64,000 nt of DNA from Pisaster brevispinus (lineage: Eukaryota; Echinodermata; Asteroidea; Forcipulatida; Asteriidae), in contig JAMKCF010000048.1 in the NCBI GenBank assembly GCA_023634235.1, positions 558,001-622,000 on the forward strand, given 5' to 3'. The notes beneath the pieces were generated by a model. The model made no database searches. It was not told where the DNA came from and saw only the letters and a program-made list of their open reading frames with translations. Made by a program: the position numbers and the translations under genes. Positions 45,909 to 55,895 of the stretch are shown here, in pieces (positions within the stretch are counted from its first letter, which is position 1; each line of letters starts with the position of its first letter).

Positions 45909-46207
45909 CTGCACCATCTTCCACACCGTCTCAACAGGCATCAACTGCATCATCATCGTCATCAACGGTGGTACCTGGGGCCTCCAAAAAGGCTCCAAAG
46001 ATGCCCTCGCCGATCAACTCGCAGACTCTGCTGGTGTCTGATAGCAGCGTCAACCTCCTTGCCAGTGGTCCCGATGTCGGGCCGCTGTCGCCGCTGGAAA
46101 CGAGTCAGTCCCTGAGTAAAGGCAACGCCTCGAAAAATCTGCCCGATCGGAAAAGGACGCTGTCTGAGATCGACAGGTACACTCTGTGTAGCAATCGCAT
46201 CGTCTAA
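36682..46207 (+). CDS. TAPT1: TAPT1 (12 exons, complete)
   Basis: Transmembrane anterior posterior transformation protein 1, a multi-pass membrane protein linked in vertebrates to the ciliary base, the secretory pathway and axial skeletal patterning (established knowledge). Twelve in-phase exons give 618 aa, against about 567 in human. Visible in order: acidic N-terminus (residues 1-92); SAELTRGYLLEHDEARY; membrane segment MTYGFFLCMDAFLFVF; YHIVRGQAVIKLYIIYNMLE; SSFGQDILDTLFWTATEP; QATTLNVAFNSHSKALL; SVFKKFEKYNLYQMS; DWVKHAFITKFN; SDVVARRMGFIPLPLA; a variable tail; and the end LSEIDRYTLCSNRIV, which parallels the human C-terminus. The tail carries 16 glutamines. Start: ATG 36682; the in-frame ATG at 36760 is an alternative. 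Identification is near certain. Confidence 0.96.
37238..37362. mobile_element. Foldback element in TAPT1 intron 1
   Basis: GGAATCGTCCTAGAACATGT and its partner near 37340-37362 pair, as do CTATGCGGTTCA / TGCACCGCATAG and CTATCGATCGTCTC / GAGACGATAGTCGATAG. Confidence 0.7.
38024..38062 (+). mobile_element. tRNA-Asn-like SINE remnant
   Basis: GGAGGTCGCAGGTTCAAGTC box B half only. Confidence 0.55.
38247..38377 (+). CDS. TAPT1: TAPT1 exon 2
   Basis: Encodes SAELTRGYLLEHDEARYALK and RVYTFIRIPKELEK, the family's start of strong conservation. Confidence 0.96.
38721..38839 (+). CDS. TAPT1: TAPT1 exon 3 (membrane segment)
   Basis: Encodes MMTYGFFLCMDAFLFVFTFL and PLRVIIALFRL, the first membrane segment. 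Donor CAAAG|GTCAGG. Confidence 0.95.
40285..40444 (+). CDS. TAPT1: TAPT1 exon 4
   Basis: Encodes PAQICDILKAVILIACTWLL and YHIVRGQAVIKLYIIYNMLE, nearly identical to vertebrate TAPT1. Confidence 0.97.
40502..40759. mobile_element. MITE family A, complete copy
   Basis: Ends GGGCCCAATTTCATGGCTCT and, complemented, GGGCCCAATTACATGGCTCA. Interior CGGAATTCTGCGCTTG, CAAGCAAAAATTCTCTGC and GTGGAATTCCCTGC. About 258 bp. Confidence 0.8.
40760..40960 (+). repeat. Dispersed repeat abutting MITE A, copy 1
   Basis: AGTCTTGGTTACACAATTTT, GAGTCAATGTCCCTGTGTGT and GTGTAAACACGC. Relatives at 46785-46960 and 48145-48320. Confidence 0.6.
41005..41235 (-). mobile_element. tRNA-Asn-like SINE next to TAPT1 exon 5
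   Basis: TGCTCTACCAACTGAGCTAT head complement, GTCTCCCTATTTGATCAATA, ending CCTGAGGTCGCAGATACAAC about 25 bases before the exon. Confidence 0.7.
41260..41395 (+). CDS. TAPT1: TAPT1 exon 5
   Basis: Encodes VADRLFSSFGQDILDTLFWT and HLLMAVIYV. Donor TGTCT|GTATCC. A SINE fragment ends about 25 bases upstream of the acceptor. Confidence 0.94.
41630..41895. mobile_element. MITE family B, rearranged copy
   Basis: AGTAAGCATAATTTTGTGCT appears twice (41633, 41838), with CATGAAATTGGGCC at the end. Confidence 0.5.
41960..42057 (+). CDS. TAPT1: TAPT1 exon 6
   Basis: Encodes FFHAILVLFQATTLNVAFNS and LLTIMMSNN, nearly identical to the vertebrate sequence. Donor AAT|GTAAGT. Confidence 0.95.
42109..42390. 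repeat. Duplicated palindromes in TAPT1 intron 6
   Basis: GTGAGGCCTGCTTCTTGGTA / AAGAACCAGGCCTCACC forms a hairpin; a second version starts near 42268. Both are followed by AACAACTAGTTTAAAACCTC and CACTGCACTTTGATTCCC. Confidence 0.75.
42417..42486 (+). CDS. TAPT1: TAPT1 exon 7
   Basis: Encodes FVELKGSVFKKFEKYNLYQM. Preceded by a run of eight T and TTCCGGATAG. Confidence 0.95.
42640..43265 (+). repeat. Dispersed repeats in TAPT1 intron 7
   Basis: 42640-42870 resembles 50395-50590 (GGGCACGCTAGAGGTGTGAA). 42878-43265 is the second copy of the 390-bp repeat at 32260. Confidence 0.6.
43359..43439 (+). CDS. TAPT1: TAPT1 exon 8
   Basis: Encodes IRERYHYMVLLFCVVLRNMT, matching the family I-x-E-R-F membrane segment. 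Confidence 0.94.
43655..43805. repeat. GGTCGAAAC-type repeat (copy 3, with inverted core)
   Basis: GTGGCCTGACATTTCGACCC is followed by its complement and CTCTGCTAGGGTCGAAACGT, making a short palindrome. Confidence 0.65.
43889..43998 (+). CDS. TAPT1: TAPT1 exon 9
   Basis: Encodes HFWELIPDLISVLVAEILVD and WVKHAFITKFNSIPAE, aligned to the family's V-K-H-A-F-I-T-K-F-N motif. Confidence 0.96.
44225..44520 (+). mobile_element. LINE 3' fragment, copy 2
   Basis: One frame reads WNSLPGACFPPSYNLDCFKR, the ORF2 C-terminal tail pattern; the upstream half is shifted by one base, so it is dead. Confidence 0.6.
44697..44756 (+). CDS. TAPT1: TAPT1 exon 10
   Basis: Twenty codons: VYTEYRASLAYDMVTSRMKT. Acceptor TTTCGAAG, phase 0 both ends. 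Confidence 0.94.
45448..45593 (+). CDS. TAPT1: TAPT1 exon 11
   Basis: Encodes SDVVARRMGFIPLPLACLVY and the last membrane segment. Donor TTG|GTAAGT. Confidence 0.96.
45739..46207 (+). CDS. TAPT1: TAPT1 exon 12 (polyQ tail, stop)
   Basis: Begins LTAFKVLNSILLLGKARQYV, then low-complexity sequence with 16 Gln (45860-45907), Ser/Thr-rich linkers and the conserved end LSEIDRYTLCSNRIV with TAA at 46205-46207. Confidence 0.95.
45860..45907 (+). repeat. CAG/CAA repeat encoding 16 Gln
   Basis: CAA x3, CAG x2, CAA, CAG x9, CAA in TAPT1 exon 12. The nine uninterrupted CAG make it a likely polymorphic site. Confidence 0.95.
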
Positions 46208-46238
46208 GACATATGGACCTTTCTTTTGCAACATCGGG

Positions 46239-46365
46239 GCCCAATTTCTGGAAGGGGTTTCTGCTTAGCACAAAGTTTCTTGCTTAGCAATGAAATCAGT
46301 CAACAGCAACTTGCCAACACATTTTTTTTTTCTTTACAAATTAACTTTTTGAAATTGGGTCCAGT
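46239..46365. mobile_element. MITE family B, diverged
   Basis: GGGGCCCAATTTCTGG ... CTTGCTTAGCAATGAAATCA and AAATTGGGTCC, starting 30 bases after the TAPT1 stop, so probably in its 3' UTR. Confidence 0.5.
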
Positions 46366-46784
46366 TTTATTGATTATTAGAACTGTATGGACAGCCATCG
46401 GTCAAGAAAAGGTAAAAAAAACAAAAAAAAAACAAACTTGTAAGTCACTAACAAACAAACAGAAAATGAAAAAAAAACTGTAGAAATTTCTCCAACAAAG
46501 GTTTACTGGCGCTTGTCCATGCAGATCAATTTCGTTTTATAACCAAAAGAGAGGTCAGTAGATTTTTAAAGATGACTTTAATCCAAAGAGAAAAACTTGT
46601 TTTTAAGAGCTCAATTGTACGATACTTTATTGGTGTGCTAATCATTACTGGTCATAAAGTCCAAATATCGACAGAATTTTCAAGGAAGGTAAATCATGGA
46701 GGTAACTGCCTCCTTGCCCCCTGGTCATTGCCTGGATGCCCCTTGAAATGTTCCAGTAGAAATGCATCATTTGCCCAATTCATC

Positions 46785-46960
46785 TGACGTCATCATAATA
46801 ACAATCTTGGTTGCGCCACTTTCGGAGTCAATGTCTCTGTGTGTTATACACTGTAGTGTGCATTTTAGAGTTTACACGCTTACCTGTTGACTCCTAGAAT
46901 GGTGAGCAAAGCATGGCACGGTCACCTTGTGTGATGTGCCTGCAAGGGGTCAATACAGAT
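46785..46960 (+). repeat. Dispersed repeat, copy 2
   Basis: GTCATCATAATAACAATCTT, GAGTCAATGTCTCTGTGTGT and TATACACTGTAGTG; here without the adjoining MITE A. Confidence 0.6.
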
Positions 46961-47386
46961 GCCCTCTTTTTAGGAAAAACTACCTGGCTCTTAACAAGAG
47001 TGAAGTGCCAGGTCTGATATTTCCTTATGGCAAATCTTCACATCAAGGTAGTGATGTTGGTGAAAAATGAGCGAGGTGGTCACTGGAAGTAGCGAGGTTG
47101 GATCCTGCTTATTTGAATGGACAGGGAAAACACTGATGTGGGTGGCTGCATTATCTAGTGATACCATTGACCTTCCTTAAGAACTACTGAATGCCAGAGT
47201 AGAAATTCATTTTTTTGTATATTTTTAAAACCAATTTCCAAGAAGATTCTTTGTACTTGAAATAACTTCAGGCCATTTTTTGATCATTAGAATAAGTTTA
47301 TTCTTTGTGTGTTTTCCTCTGTAAACTGAAGTTTATCGTGAAATGGTCGTTCTCAAAAACTGATAAGACTTGATGAAAATCCACTT

Positions 47387-47826
47387 CATCGAGCAAGTTC
47401 GGTTGGCTGACTAGAGTCGACTAGACTTAACCATAGTCGATCTAAATGTCACTCGAATGCTGCTTGGTTGAAATAGCTAGTCCAACTGGATCAAACGAAG
47501 CATTGTTTTTCTAGTCAACTAACAAAGTTACGTCACTTTGTCAAGATGGCAGTTTGGTCTCATGGCGGAAAAAGTTTTGTAATTTTTTGCAATAACACAA
47601 AAAGTTGGTTTAACGATAAATGGTAGGTTTTTGCCAAAAAGATAAGTCAAATATTAAGATAATAATTATCATTGCACTGTATTTGGCAAGTAATTGTTTT
47701 ACGAGCCAATATATAAGTTGCCATTTGACGAATCGTTCGACTAAATGCGTTCGAGTGAACCACAGACCACGCATGCGTGATTTAATGGCAATATTGACTA
47801 AAAGGTTAGCACCCGAACTTGCTCAT
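47387..47826. mobile_element. Element with GAGCAAGTTCGG terminal repeats
   Basis: CGAGCAAGTTCGGTTGG at left; ACCCGAACTTGCTC, its complement, at right. Interior ACTAGAGTCGACTAG and CGAACGATTCG-type words; no coding frame. Confidence 0.6.
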
Positions 47827-47892
47827 CTATACCTATGTTTATGCAAGGTCAATATACATCAAGATTGACAACAGAATAGACCCAGTTCACCT

Positions 47893-48144
47893 GTGCCCAA
47901 TTTAATGGCTCTGCTTACCAGAAGCAAAGAATTGGCGCTTGCGGAAGCAGGGAATTCCACGCTTACGTCAAGCGTATTTCACAGGTTAGCAGGGAATTTT
48001 TGCTTGTGAGTTTGTGTACTCCACACTACTAGGCATTCTTCGCATACACAGCTAGCACAGAAGTTTGGTGCTTGGTCTGTAAGCGAAGAATGGTGATTGC
48101 AAGCAAAGAATTCGGGGGTAAGCAGAACCATGAAATTTGGCCCT
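47893..48144. mobile_element. MITE family A, complete copy
   Basis: Left GTGCCCAATTTAATGGCTCT, right GAACCATGAAATTTGGCCC; interior in the opposite orientation to the 40.5-kb copy. Confidence 0.75.
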
Positions 48145-48320
48145 AGCGTCATCATCCATATGATGAATCTCGGCTGCGTCTTTACTTGGAGACGCATTCC
48201 CTGTACGTTACTGTGTCCTGTAAATTTTGGGTGACGTGCACGGTGATCTTTGTAATTTGACTCCCTAAATGATAGACCCTGGGCAGACAGTAGCTGCATG
48301 TGACGTCACTGCATAGGTAT
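48145..48320 (+). repeat. Dispersed repeat abutting MITE A, copy 3
   Basis: GCGTCATCATCCATATGATG, GTTACTGTGTCCTGTAAATT and TGCATGTGACGTCACTGCAT, again directly after a MITE A copy. Confidence 0.55.
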
Positions 48321-49020
48321 ATTGTGCCAAGGTCTAAATTTCAAATAGCTGCTTCAGAAAAATTTTCAAAGCTTCCCAACTCGAATCTTACCTTCACGAA
48401 GCCACTAATTTCACCGGATTTACATTCTGTGGCAGTATACATTTTTCTGAGGTGGGTTTTGGACATCATATGTTCCTCATATATCTGTCAATTTCGTGAA
48501 ATAACGTGAAATGTTTCCGCCCCAGAAACAGACTCTCATATCTAGGACTCTGTATCTGTGTATGGCACAGAGGAAGAGTCCTGTATAGCGCTAAGTTTCT
48601 TCTATCTTTGCTGTTTAATCGTTAAGCTAGGTCATAAGACAGGGGGGGGGAACACCTTGCTTGATCATGAAAGTTTAAGAAAGGAACTACTTGATGAACT
48701 TATTCAGTATGAAAATGCGGACTTTTGGTGAGCTAAGCTTCTTTTCTTTTTGTATTAAAATTTTTACAAATTGCTTTATTGATTGATGCTAGGCATGATG
48801 ACTGTAAATCTGTGAAACGGTACTTGTAAATTTTTATGATGTAATTTATTAACTTTCCAGCAGAGTTTTTCTATAATATATTTGATTGTGTTTTTTGGAT
48901 CATAATTAGTGCGAAGGAAAACATTTTGTAAATATTAAAAAATCATGTGGTCAGAATGCTTTGTTTTATTTTTCAGTAGTACTCTGACTGTGCCATGTTT
49001 TTTGTGGCTGAATACTTTAT
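48321..49020. other. Intergenic, nothing recognised
   Basis: AT-rich sequence with one G-run near 48640. No gene, no repeat shared within the window. Confidence 0.5.
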
Positions 49021-49935
49021 GCTTATAAGTTACTCTCTTTGAATCAAGATAAAGTGCAGCTTTTGTAATGTTGACAAACTGCTGCCACTGGTATGCTTAC
49101 CCTCAGTGAATCAAGATAAAGTGCAGCTTTTGTAATGTTAACAAACTGCTGCCACTGGTATGCTTACCCTCTGTGAATCAAGATAAAGTGCAGCTATTGT
49201 AATGTTAACAAACTGCTGCCACTGGTATGCTTACCCTCTGTGAATCAAGATAAAGTGCAGCTTTTGTAATGTTGACAAACTGCTGCCACTGGTATGCTTA
49301 CCCTCTGTGAATCAAGATAAAGTGCAGCTTTTGTAATGTTAACAAACTGCTGCCACTGGTATGCTTACCCTCTTTGAATCAAGATAAAGTGCAGCTATTG
49401 TAATGTTAACAAACTGCTGCCACTGGTATGCTTACCCTCTGTGAATCAAGATAAAGTGCAGCTTTTGTAATGTTGACAAACTGCTGCCACTGGTATGCTT
49501 ACCCTCTGTGAATCAAGATAAAGTGCAGCTTTTGTAATGTTAACAAACTGCTGCCACTGGTATGCTTACCCTCTTTGAATCAAGATAAAGTGCAGCTATT
49601 GTAATGTTAACAAACTGCTGCCACTGGTATGCTTATCCTCTGTGAATCAAGATAAAGTGCAGCTATTGTAATGTTGACAAACTGCTGCCACTGGTATGCT
49701 TACCCTCTTTGAATCAAGATAAAGTGCAGCTATTGTAATGTTAACAAACTGCTGCCACTGGTACATGCATGCTTACCCTCTTTGAATCAAGATAAAGTGC
49801 AGCTATTGTAATGTTAACAAACTGCTGCCACTGGTCTGCTTCATACTCTCTTTGAATAAAAATGTACAGTAATGGTATTGTTGTGAAAGGGGGCTGCCAC
49901 TGGTATGCTTACCTTCTTTGAATCAAGATAAGGTA
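49021..49935 (+). repeat. 67-bp satellite array, about 13 units
   Basis: Unit core GAATCAAGATAAAGTGCAGC, then TGTAATGTT and CTGCTGCCACTGGTATGC. Starts step by 67 (49041, 49108, 49175, 49242, ...). Units 1-9 cycle through three variants. The last units decay, and one has an insertion at 49762. Confidence 0.95.
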
Positions 49936-50107
49936 CAGTATTGGGAATATTGGCAAAGCTGCTATTTCTGGTTTACTTCCTGATGACAACAAGCAAAATA
50001 AATTTTAAAATACTGTTGATTTTTTTCTTGCGGTTTTGTGAAATTCGGATGGTTCGTTTTGGGACTGATACAAGTTCATTGCAATTACTATCCTTGAAAT
50101 CTGTTGT

Positions 50108-50162
50108 GGTTTAGTTTGTTTGTTTGTTTGTTTGTTGGGGTGTTTGTTTGTTTGTTGTTGTT
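50108..50162 (+). repeat. GTTT microsatellite
   Basis: Interrupted GTTTGTTTGTTT run. Confidence 0.85.
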
Positions 50163-50394
50163 ACACCTTTTTTCCCCAGAGTGTAACTGAGGGGAGTGTG
50201 TACCGCAAATTACCTCGTCTGGTTCAAAAATGTTTTGATTTTTCCAAAGAACCTGTGTTGTCATACTGTTATTAATGTATAAAACTCACAATGTACTCAT
50301 CAGATTGCCTTAAGGTCTATTCCTCCATCATGAAAGGATGAGATTCTTCTCTTTCCATTTTCCTTCCTCTCTTTTATAACCGTCAAGTATTTTT

Positions 50395-50590
50395 AGGGAG
50401 CATCTTAAAAGTTGGGCATGCTCTAGGCGTGAAGGAACATTGTGCCGAACTTCGGGAACAATCCTACAAAAGTGAACAGTAATTAGTGAACAGGCGTGCT
50501 AGTATCTTGACGTTCCGAAGGAATGGTCCAATTTTCCAATGGACCAGTCCATTGGAACACACGCTGGGATACTTATTTGATTCAATTAGA
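50395..50590 (+). repeat. Dispersed repeat related to 42.6 kb
   Basis: GTTGGGCATGCTCTAGGCGT and GGACCAGTCCATTGGAACAC; partner at 42640-42870. Confidence 0.5.
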
Positions 50591-50972
50591 ATGTTTCTAC
50601 TCTTTGGACTTTATAGACGCTCCATATGTGTCTACCTTTAAGGTGTTTTTTAAATTTTTACTTTAATCATAAACACGAGCAATTTTGTTTTTACTTTTTC
50701 CACCTAGGTTACTTTTGAATCCCTCTCTGTTTTGTTGTATGGTTTTGAATACTTGGGCTATTTTTGCGGAGATGTGCTGTTCGCTGTTATATTTTGATGG
50801 AATTAAGGTTGAAAAGTGGCATGTTGCCAGTACTTAGGAGTTGCCCATGATTTCCAACTGTTTATAGTACTGGGAGATTATAAAGTCTTTCAAAATGTTG
50901 ATTTTATTCATGCAATGAAGAACAAAGTGGAAGTAAATAGGGATAAATGCTGGTAACTGTTCCGCATGTCAA

Positions 50973-51168
50973 GGGCCCAATTTTGTAGGGCTACCTTAAG
51001 CACAAAAAGTAACCTAAATACAACAAAATTATGAATACCAGAATAAGGTTACTAGCCAAAATACCATGTCATACGCACCATTTGTAGTTGGTATCCTGCT
51101 AATTTCTGCCAAGCAGAAAAACTGTTATGCAATATTTTCTGCTTAAGCAGCTCTTTGAAATTGGGCCC
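50973..51168. mobile_element. MITE family B, complete copy
   Basis: GGGCCCAATTTTGTAGGGCT at left; CTTAAGCAGCTCTTTGAAAT and TGGGCCC at right; interior shared with 31466-31657. Confidence 0.75.
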
Positions 51169-51799
51169 AGTTTACAAAGCAAAAAGCCCATGTCTTGTAA
51201 GAAAAACACAAATTTAACATTGAAATTGCACAGCTCAGTGACCATGAGCTGGCTACTCTGAACAGAAATTAAATGGGACCTCTAGTGTGACAATAACAGT
51301 ACTAGGTCGTGTTCGAATTAAGCATCCTTGGCCTTAACGGCCGTTGGCTGCAACGACAGTGTTGATTAATTTGATGTTTGGGCTTTCCGGCCGTTGCCAT
51401 TGTTGAAGCCATCAAATCGGACACGGCCGTAATACAGAAGTCTTGGTTCCAAGTCTGTAATTATGGTTTTTGTCTGACTATAGCCAATACAGTATTGCCA
51501 GAGAAGAACGCCCTCTTGTTGATTAGCCTTCGATCACAAGATCGTGAGTGAGGGCATGTGAAAGCCAATAGGAGACAAATGGTATAATGGCTGATGCAGA
51601 CAAGACCATCTGTGATATCGGACTTGAAATCAAGTGAGAGCTGCTAAATAGTATTAATACTTGTGCTACCTGAAAGGTGTTGACAAACATCCCCCACCTC
51701 TAAAAGTGATAATGTCTCTCAGATATTTCTTTAAGTTTTCAGTTAGTTTAAAGACTTCAAGAAGTACTTCTTTTTTTTAAAGTAAAGATACCTGTAAAA
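51169..51799. other. Intergenic, small hairpins only
   Basis: CTTAACGGCCGTTGGCTGC and TTTCCGGCCGTTGCC words near 51340-51430 could pair. No gene. Confidence 0.4.
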
Positions 51800-51990
51800 A
51801 AAAAAATAGTGGCCTGACGTTTCGACCCTAGCAGAGTCTTTCTCGAAGGCTAAATGACAACAATACACAAACATGTTTGAGAAAGACTCTGCTAGGGTCG
51901 AAACATCAGGCCAGTAACTATGTTTTTGCATTTATGACAAAGGTCCTTTTTGTTGGTAAGCAGTTTGCAACAGCTAATAATATTTTTCAT
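51800..51990. repeat. GGTCGAAAC-type repeat (copy 4, foldback form)
   Basis: GTGGCCTGACGTTTCGACCC and CTCTGCTAGGGTCGAAACAT are inverted around a short spacer, ending CAGTTTGCAACAGCTAAT. Confidence 0.7.
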
Positions 51991-52342
51991 AAAGATACTG
52001 GTAGTAAACTTATCAGTTTTTTTTTACATTGGCCCTGCACGTGAGATTTGGGAGATTGTGTTCACTGAAAAGTAGCACAATTCTTATGATGATTGTTAAT
52101 TACTATCACTACACTAGGTCAAAGACAACCTTGTACTTGTTTTTCACATTGAGAGGAAATGTGTTACATGGGCCTTGCAGTTTAATAACCCTTCAGAGAC
52201 CATTCATGTCTGTATAATTATTACCGTGTTTCCATTCATAGCTACTATTTTTCTTTTTTTAACTAATTCAAATTCGTTTCAAGAAAAAATGTCAACAACA
52301 AAAAATATGGAAATGGAAATTTTTTAGAAATGCAGATACTTA

Positions 52343-52626
52343 GGCCATGTTCAAATTGGTGGTTATGGCTACAGCTATGGCTACAACTATGGCTATTGGC
52401 TATGGCTACGGCTATGGCTGGATTGCCATGTCATCCAGACCTGGAATTACACGGAGGCCATTGTCTCCATCATGTTGGCCCTGGTCTTGTCCTTTGAATG
52501 ATCGAAATGGCCTTGCCCTCTCAAGAGTGAAATTCCAGGCCTGTATGGGCATCACACGCTGAAGTATAGCAACACCCTTAGCAACAGTCAAAGTTGTAGC
52601 TGTAACCACCAATTCGGATAAGGCCT
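52343..52626. mobile_element. Foldback element with GGTGGTTA arms
   Basis: GGCCATGTTCAAATTGGTGG at left pairs with CCACCAATTCGGATAAGGCC at right. GGCTATGGCTAC repeats sit inside the left arm; internal GGAATTAC / GAAATTCC words also pair. Confidence 0.7.
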
Positions 52627-53282
52627 TATGTTACGTTAACATGGGAAACCGTTGACAAAAGGTAATTCAGGATATGACCCTAACTTTGACCTTTTGGGGT
52701 GAGTGAAAGTAGGTCAAATCTTGTGCCTGCTATGGGCATTTTGGTACATGCCGTTTGCAGCAATATGATCTCTGAAAGGTTAATAAATAGCATTCTCGTA
52801 TAACAGGACTGCAAGGGAAGATTTTGCCAATGTAAAAAAAAAAGTTTATTAATTTGGAAATGAACAGTTGTTCAACTGTTCAGTATGGTAGTTTTATCCA
52901 CCTTGATAAAAAAAATTTCCCACCATATATTTTGACACCCATATGAAAAAATCCTTGAAGATTTGAGTGACGTAAAATCTGGCCTACACTTTTATCTGAA
53001 TGTCTGGTACACTGAACCAAAGTGATAAGTGAAAGTTGGTTTTTGATGTGTACCTGACTTGACACTCTGATGTTCTAGGCGATGTGCCCTTTGAGTGACA
53101 TCCCGGTGAAACATTCAATTTCTGCTCGCCTAAATTTTGATTAGAAGATGACATCATGGGTCAGATTGCCTTTGAATTTTTAAAAGCTTTTTTACGATTC
53201 ATTAAATATGTAAAGTAAGAATCGCGCTCATGCTGCTTGAAAAATCTCAAGAGAGGGCGTTTAGGTGCGAGCAAGGGCACTT

Positions 53283-53370
53283 GGGCCCAATGTCATGGCT
53301 CTGCTTACCTTTAGGTACTGGGTGCTGTAAGCGCAAATTCTGTGGTTAACAGTGCCATGAAATTGGGCCC
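53283..53370. mobile_element. MITE family A, internally deleted
   Basis: Both ends kept (GGGCCCAATGTCATGGCTCT; CATGAAATTGGGCCC) with only about 45 bases between: 88 bp against about 258 for the full element. Confidence 0.8.
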
Positions 53371-53960
53371 TGGTCTCGTAGCAGACGGTGCTTGTGTCGC
53401 CCAACTTCCATTGTTACAAGAGGCTTTTTAGTTTGTTCATTTTAAGTTGGCAACATTTACGTTTGAATTGATTGTGATATGTTTGTCTTTTTTTTTTTAA
53501 ATGGCTTTAGATTTTTGTGATGATTCATTTCAACAAGAAAATGTTGACAATTTGAATTCAATTTTGCTGTATGACGAGTATGTATGCATTTACAAACAAT
53601 GTGCAAGAAGTGTACTCACCCCTGAACTCTATTGTGAAATTTGTCGCTGTGTTAACCCTCTCACTCTCCATCTATTATTCGACAGAGAGTTTACCAACCA
53701 ATTGGAAACCACCCAACTGCACAGGTTTCGTATGGTGGAACAAATGTGCACGGGACTGTGTGTAGATGCATTTACAACATGATATCACAACATTGCTGGC
53801 TAGCAAAGTGCATCGATCTATCTAATGGTCAGACAGTAGGAGGGTTGACTGTGCATTCACCACCACATGATATAATATTACTGACTGGTATAGCTCAAAT
53901 ATTCAAAACCACAGTTGATGATATTGAATGGTTGGACAGTGGGAGGGTTAACACAGGAGA

Positions 53961-54415
53961 AAGGGAAATAACCAATTCAGTTTTGTGATGTACTCATTTT
54001 CCAATAGATAGAGTCCTCATGTGAGTTTGGGGAAAAAAGTTACTGACTTTTTCAGAGCGAAATTTGAAACATGACATCATCTGATTTTCAACAACTAAAT
54101 GAATCTTTACATTCTAAAGAGGAATTTTTTTCAGTAAAAAGGTGACATTCAAGGCTGTTTTTTATAAAATATTGTCAAAAGTCAGGAATGAACCAAAACA
54201 TCCACATACATGTATAGCAATGTAGAGAGCCATTTTTCTCAGAATGATGTCAACAGATGTTGACAAATTTTGCACTGGAAGGGTATTAAATACAATGGCA
54301 ATTTACACCGTTTTAACATGAGGCTAGAGATTTGCAATTTTTTCCCCACTCACATGAGGACTCTATCTATTGAAAAATGAGTGCATCACAAAATTGAATA
54401 GGTAATTTCCCTTCC
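53961..54415. mobile_element. Long inverted-repeat element
   Basis: AAGGGAAATAACCAATTCAG and the complement of AATTGAATAGGTAATTTCCC form the ends; GATAGAGTCCTCATGTGAGT recurs complemented at 54348-54370. Arms near 190 bases. Partial relatives at 20846-21190, 55165-55260 and 55680-55895. Confidence 0.7.
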
Positions 54416-55044
54416 TTTTTTAGCAGTTTAAGCTTGCAGTACAGTGGTTTGATGTGAACTACATGTCTTGGCGACAGTCTCCCATGTTTGTGTGGTGTTT
54501 TTTTTTTACAAGATGCATGTGTATTGAGAGGCAGACTGATGACAAAACAATAAAAATGAAATAAAATGATGACTCTTTTTACTCGTGCAACTTCAGATAC
54601 CTCTGGGATGAAGTAAAGCATTTAATGTGAGATCAGACAGAACTGTGGGTGGGTTTGAATGCAAGCTCTTAGTAAGAGGCATAACACGGGTATTATAGAG
54701 AGGTTTGCACAAGTCTACAGTTACACCAATACTTTGCATTCACATGACCTGTAACCGCCTCATCTAGCATGGACGTTAACAACAGTTAAGGGAGTTCATA
54801 CATGTATGTTAAACGACGGCTACTATTTTGCTGGTTTTAGTTGTATTATTGCCCGAGATTAGAAACATTTTCCACAGTATTGCACTTAATGATGTCATTC
54901 ATGATATAAATATTCATGATCTGACACGCATTCAATGTGAACGGATACGGTATTTGTATCAATATCTTCGTATGCTTGCGAAACCCCTCTATTTTCTTTA
55001 GAGGGTGGGAGCCAATTTTTGACTAGCAATTTTTTGGGGGGAGT

Positions 55045-55165
55045 GTACGGCAAGATGTGGGTTTTCGTCCCAGTTGTGGCACTTGTGTCCTTGAGCACAA
55101 AAGACGCTTGAATCTGAATTGTGTCTTTCCTTGTAAAGCTGATGGATGTGTTATTAACATTAAAG
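55045..55165 (+). mobile_element. Decayed tRNA-Leu-like SINE
   Basis: GATGTGGGTTTTCGTCCCAG and GCACTTGTGTCCTTGAGCAC. Another remnant lies at 56757-56830. Confidence 0.5.
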
Positions 55166-55679
55166 AGGGGCTTCCATGTGAAATTGAGCAGGTGATGCAC
55201 TCATTTTGCAATACTAAAAATAGCTAGGGCCATCATGAAGTGGTGGGAAAATTACAAGTTTCTAACCACACGCGAAAGTTTATTAACAAAGTCTGTCTAT
55301 CCAGTACGATTTCTTGAGTTCTTTTAGTTTTACAGTTCTGGGATGAGAAAGCTAGGCTAGGGTGAGTTGGTTTTTTGGGTGAGGCCAGGAAACATCATGT
55401 GTGTTGAGGGTTGAAGGCTCAACGCATTGGGTTGAGGGTCATTTTTACGTACACTGCATAGCTGCATGTGCCAAAACAGAGTAAGTTCATTCAAATCCTT
55501 TTGTATTTTGTTCATAAGGACCTAGGTCTTTTTATCTGTAATTTGGGTATTTTTGTATTTTTTAGGGGTGATAATTGATTAAATTTGCATAATGGCTAGA
55601 AGTTAAAGCCAGCAAGATTTTGGTTCGTTGTTCTGATTACGTTTCAAGTGCCCCGACTATGCTACAATAATCATTTGAA

Positions 55680-55895
55680 TTCAGGAATGAACTGACAATT
55701 CTCTGTACAAAAATGTACAGACCATACGTTTGAAATGTGAACGTCATCGAATGTTTGGGGATTTTGATAGCATTTGCACTTAAAGGGCATTAAACACAGT
55801 GGCATTTCAACATGAGGTTTAGAGGCTTGAAATTGTTTTTCCATTTTCATAAGGACTCTATCTATTGTAAAATGAATGGATCACAAAACTGAATT
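55680..55895. repeat. Half copy of the 54-kb inverted-repeat element
   Basis: GGCATTAAACACAGTGGCAT, AACATGAGGTTTAGAGGC and AAGGACTCTATCTATTG. Confidence 0.6.

Noticed and set aside
49021..49935. CRISPR-like array
   Set aside because: Units are uniform over the full 67 bp with no unique spacers, and the DNA is clearly animal nuclear; it is a satellite.
53501..53782. 93-codon frame with several cysteines
   Set aside because: No recognised motif. Part of it (CATTTACAACATGATATCAC) recurs near 62310 as dispersed repeat, so probably non-coding.
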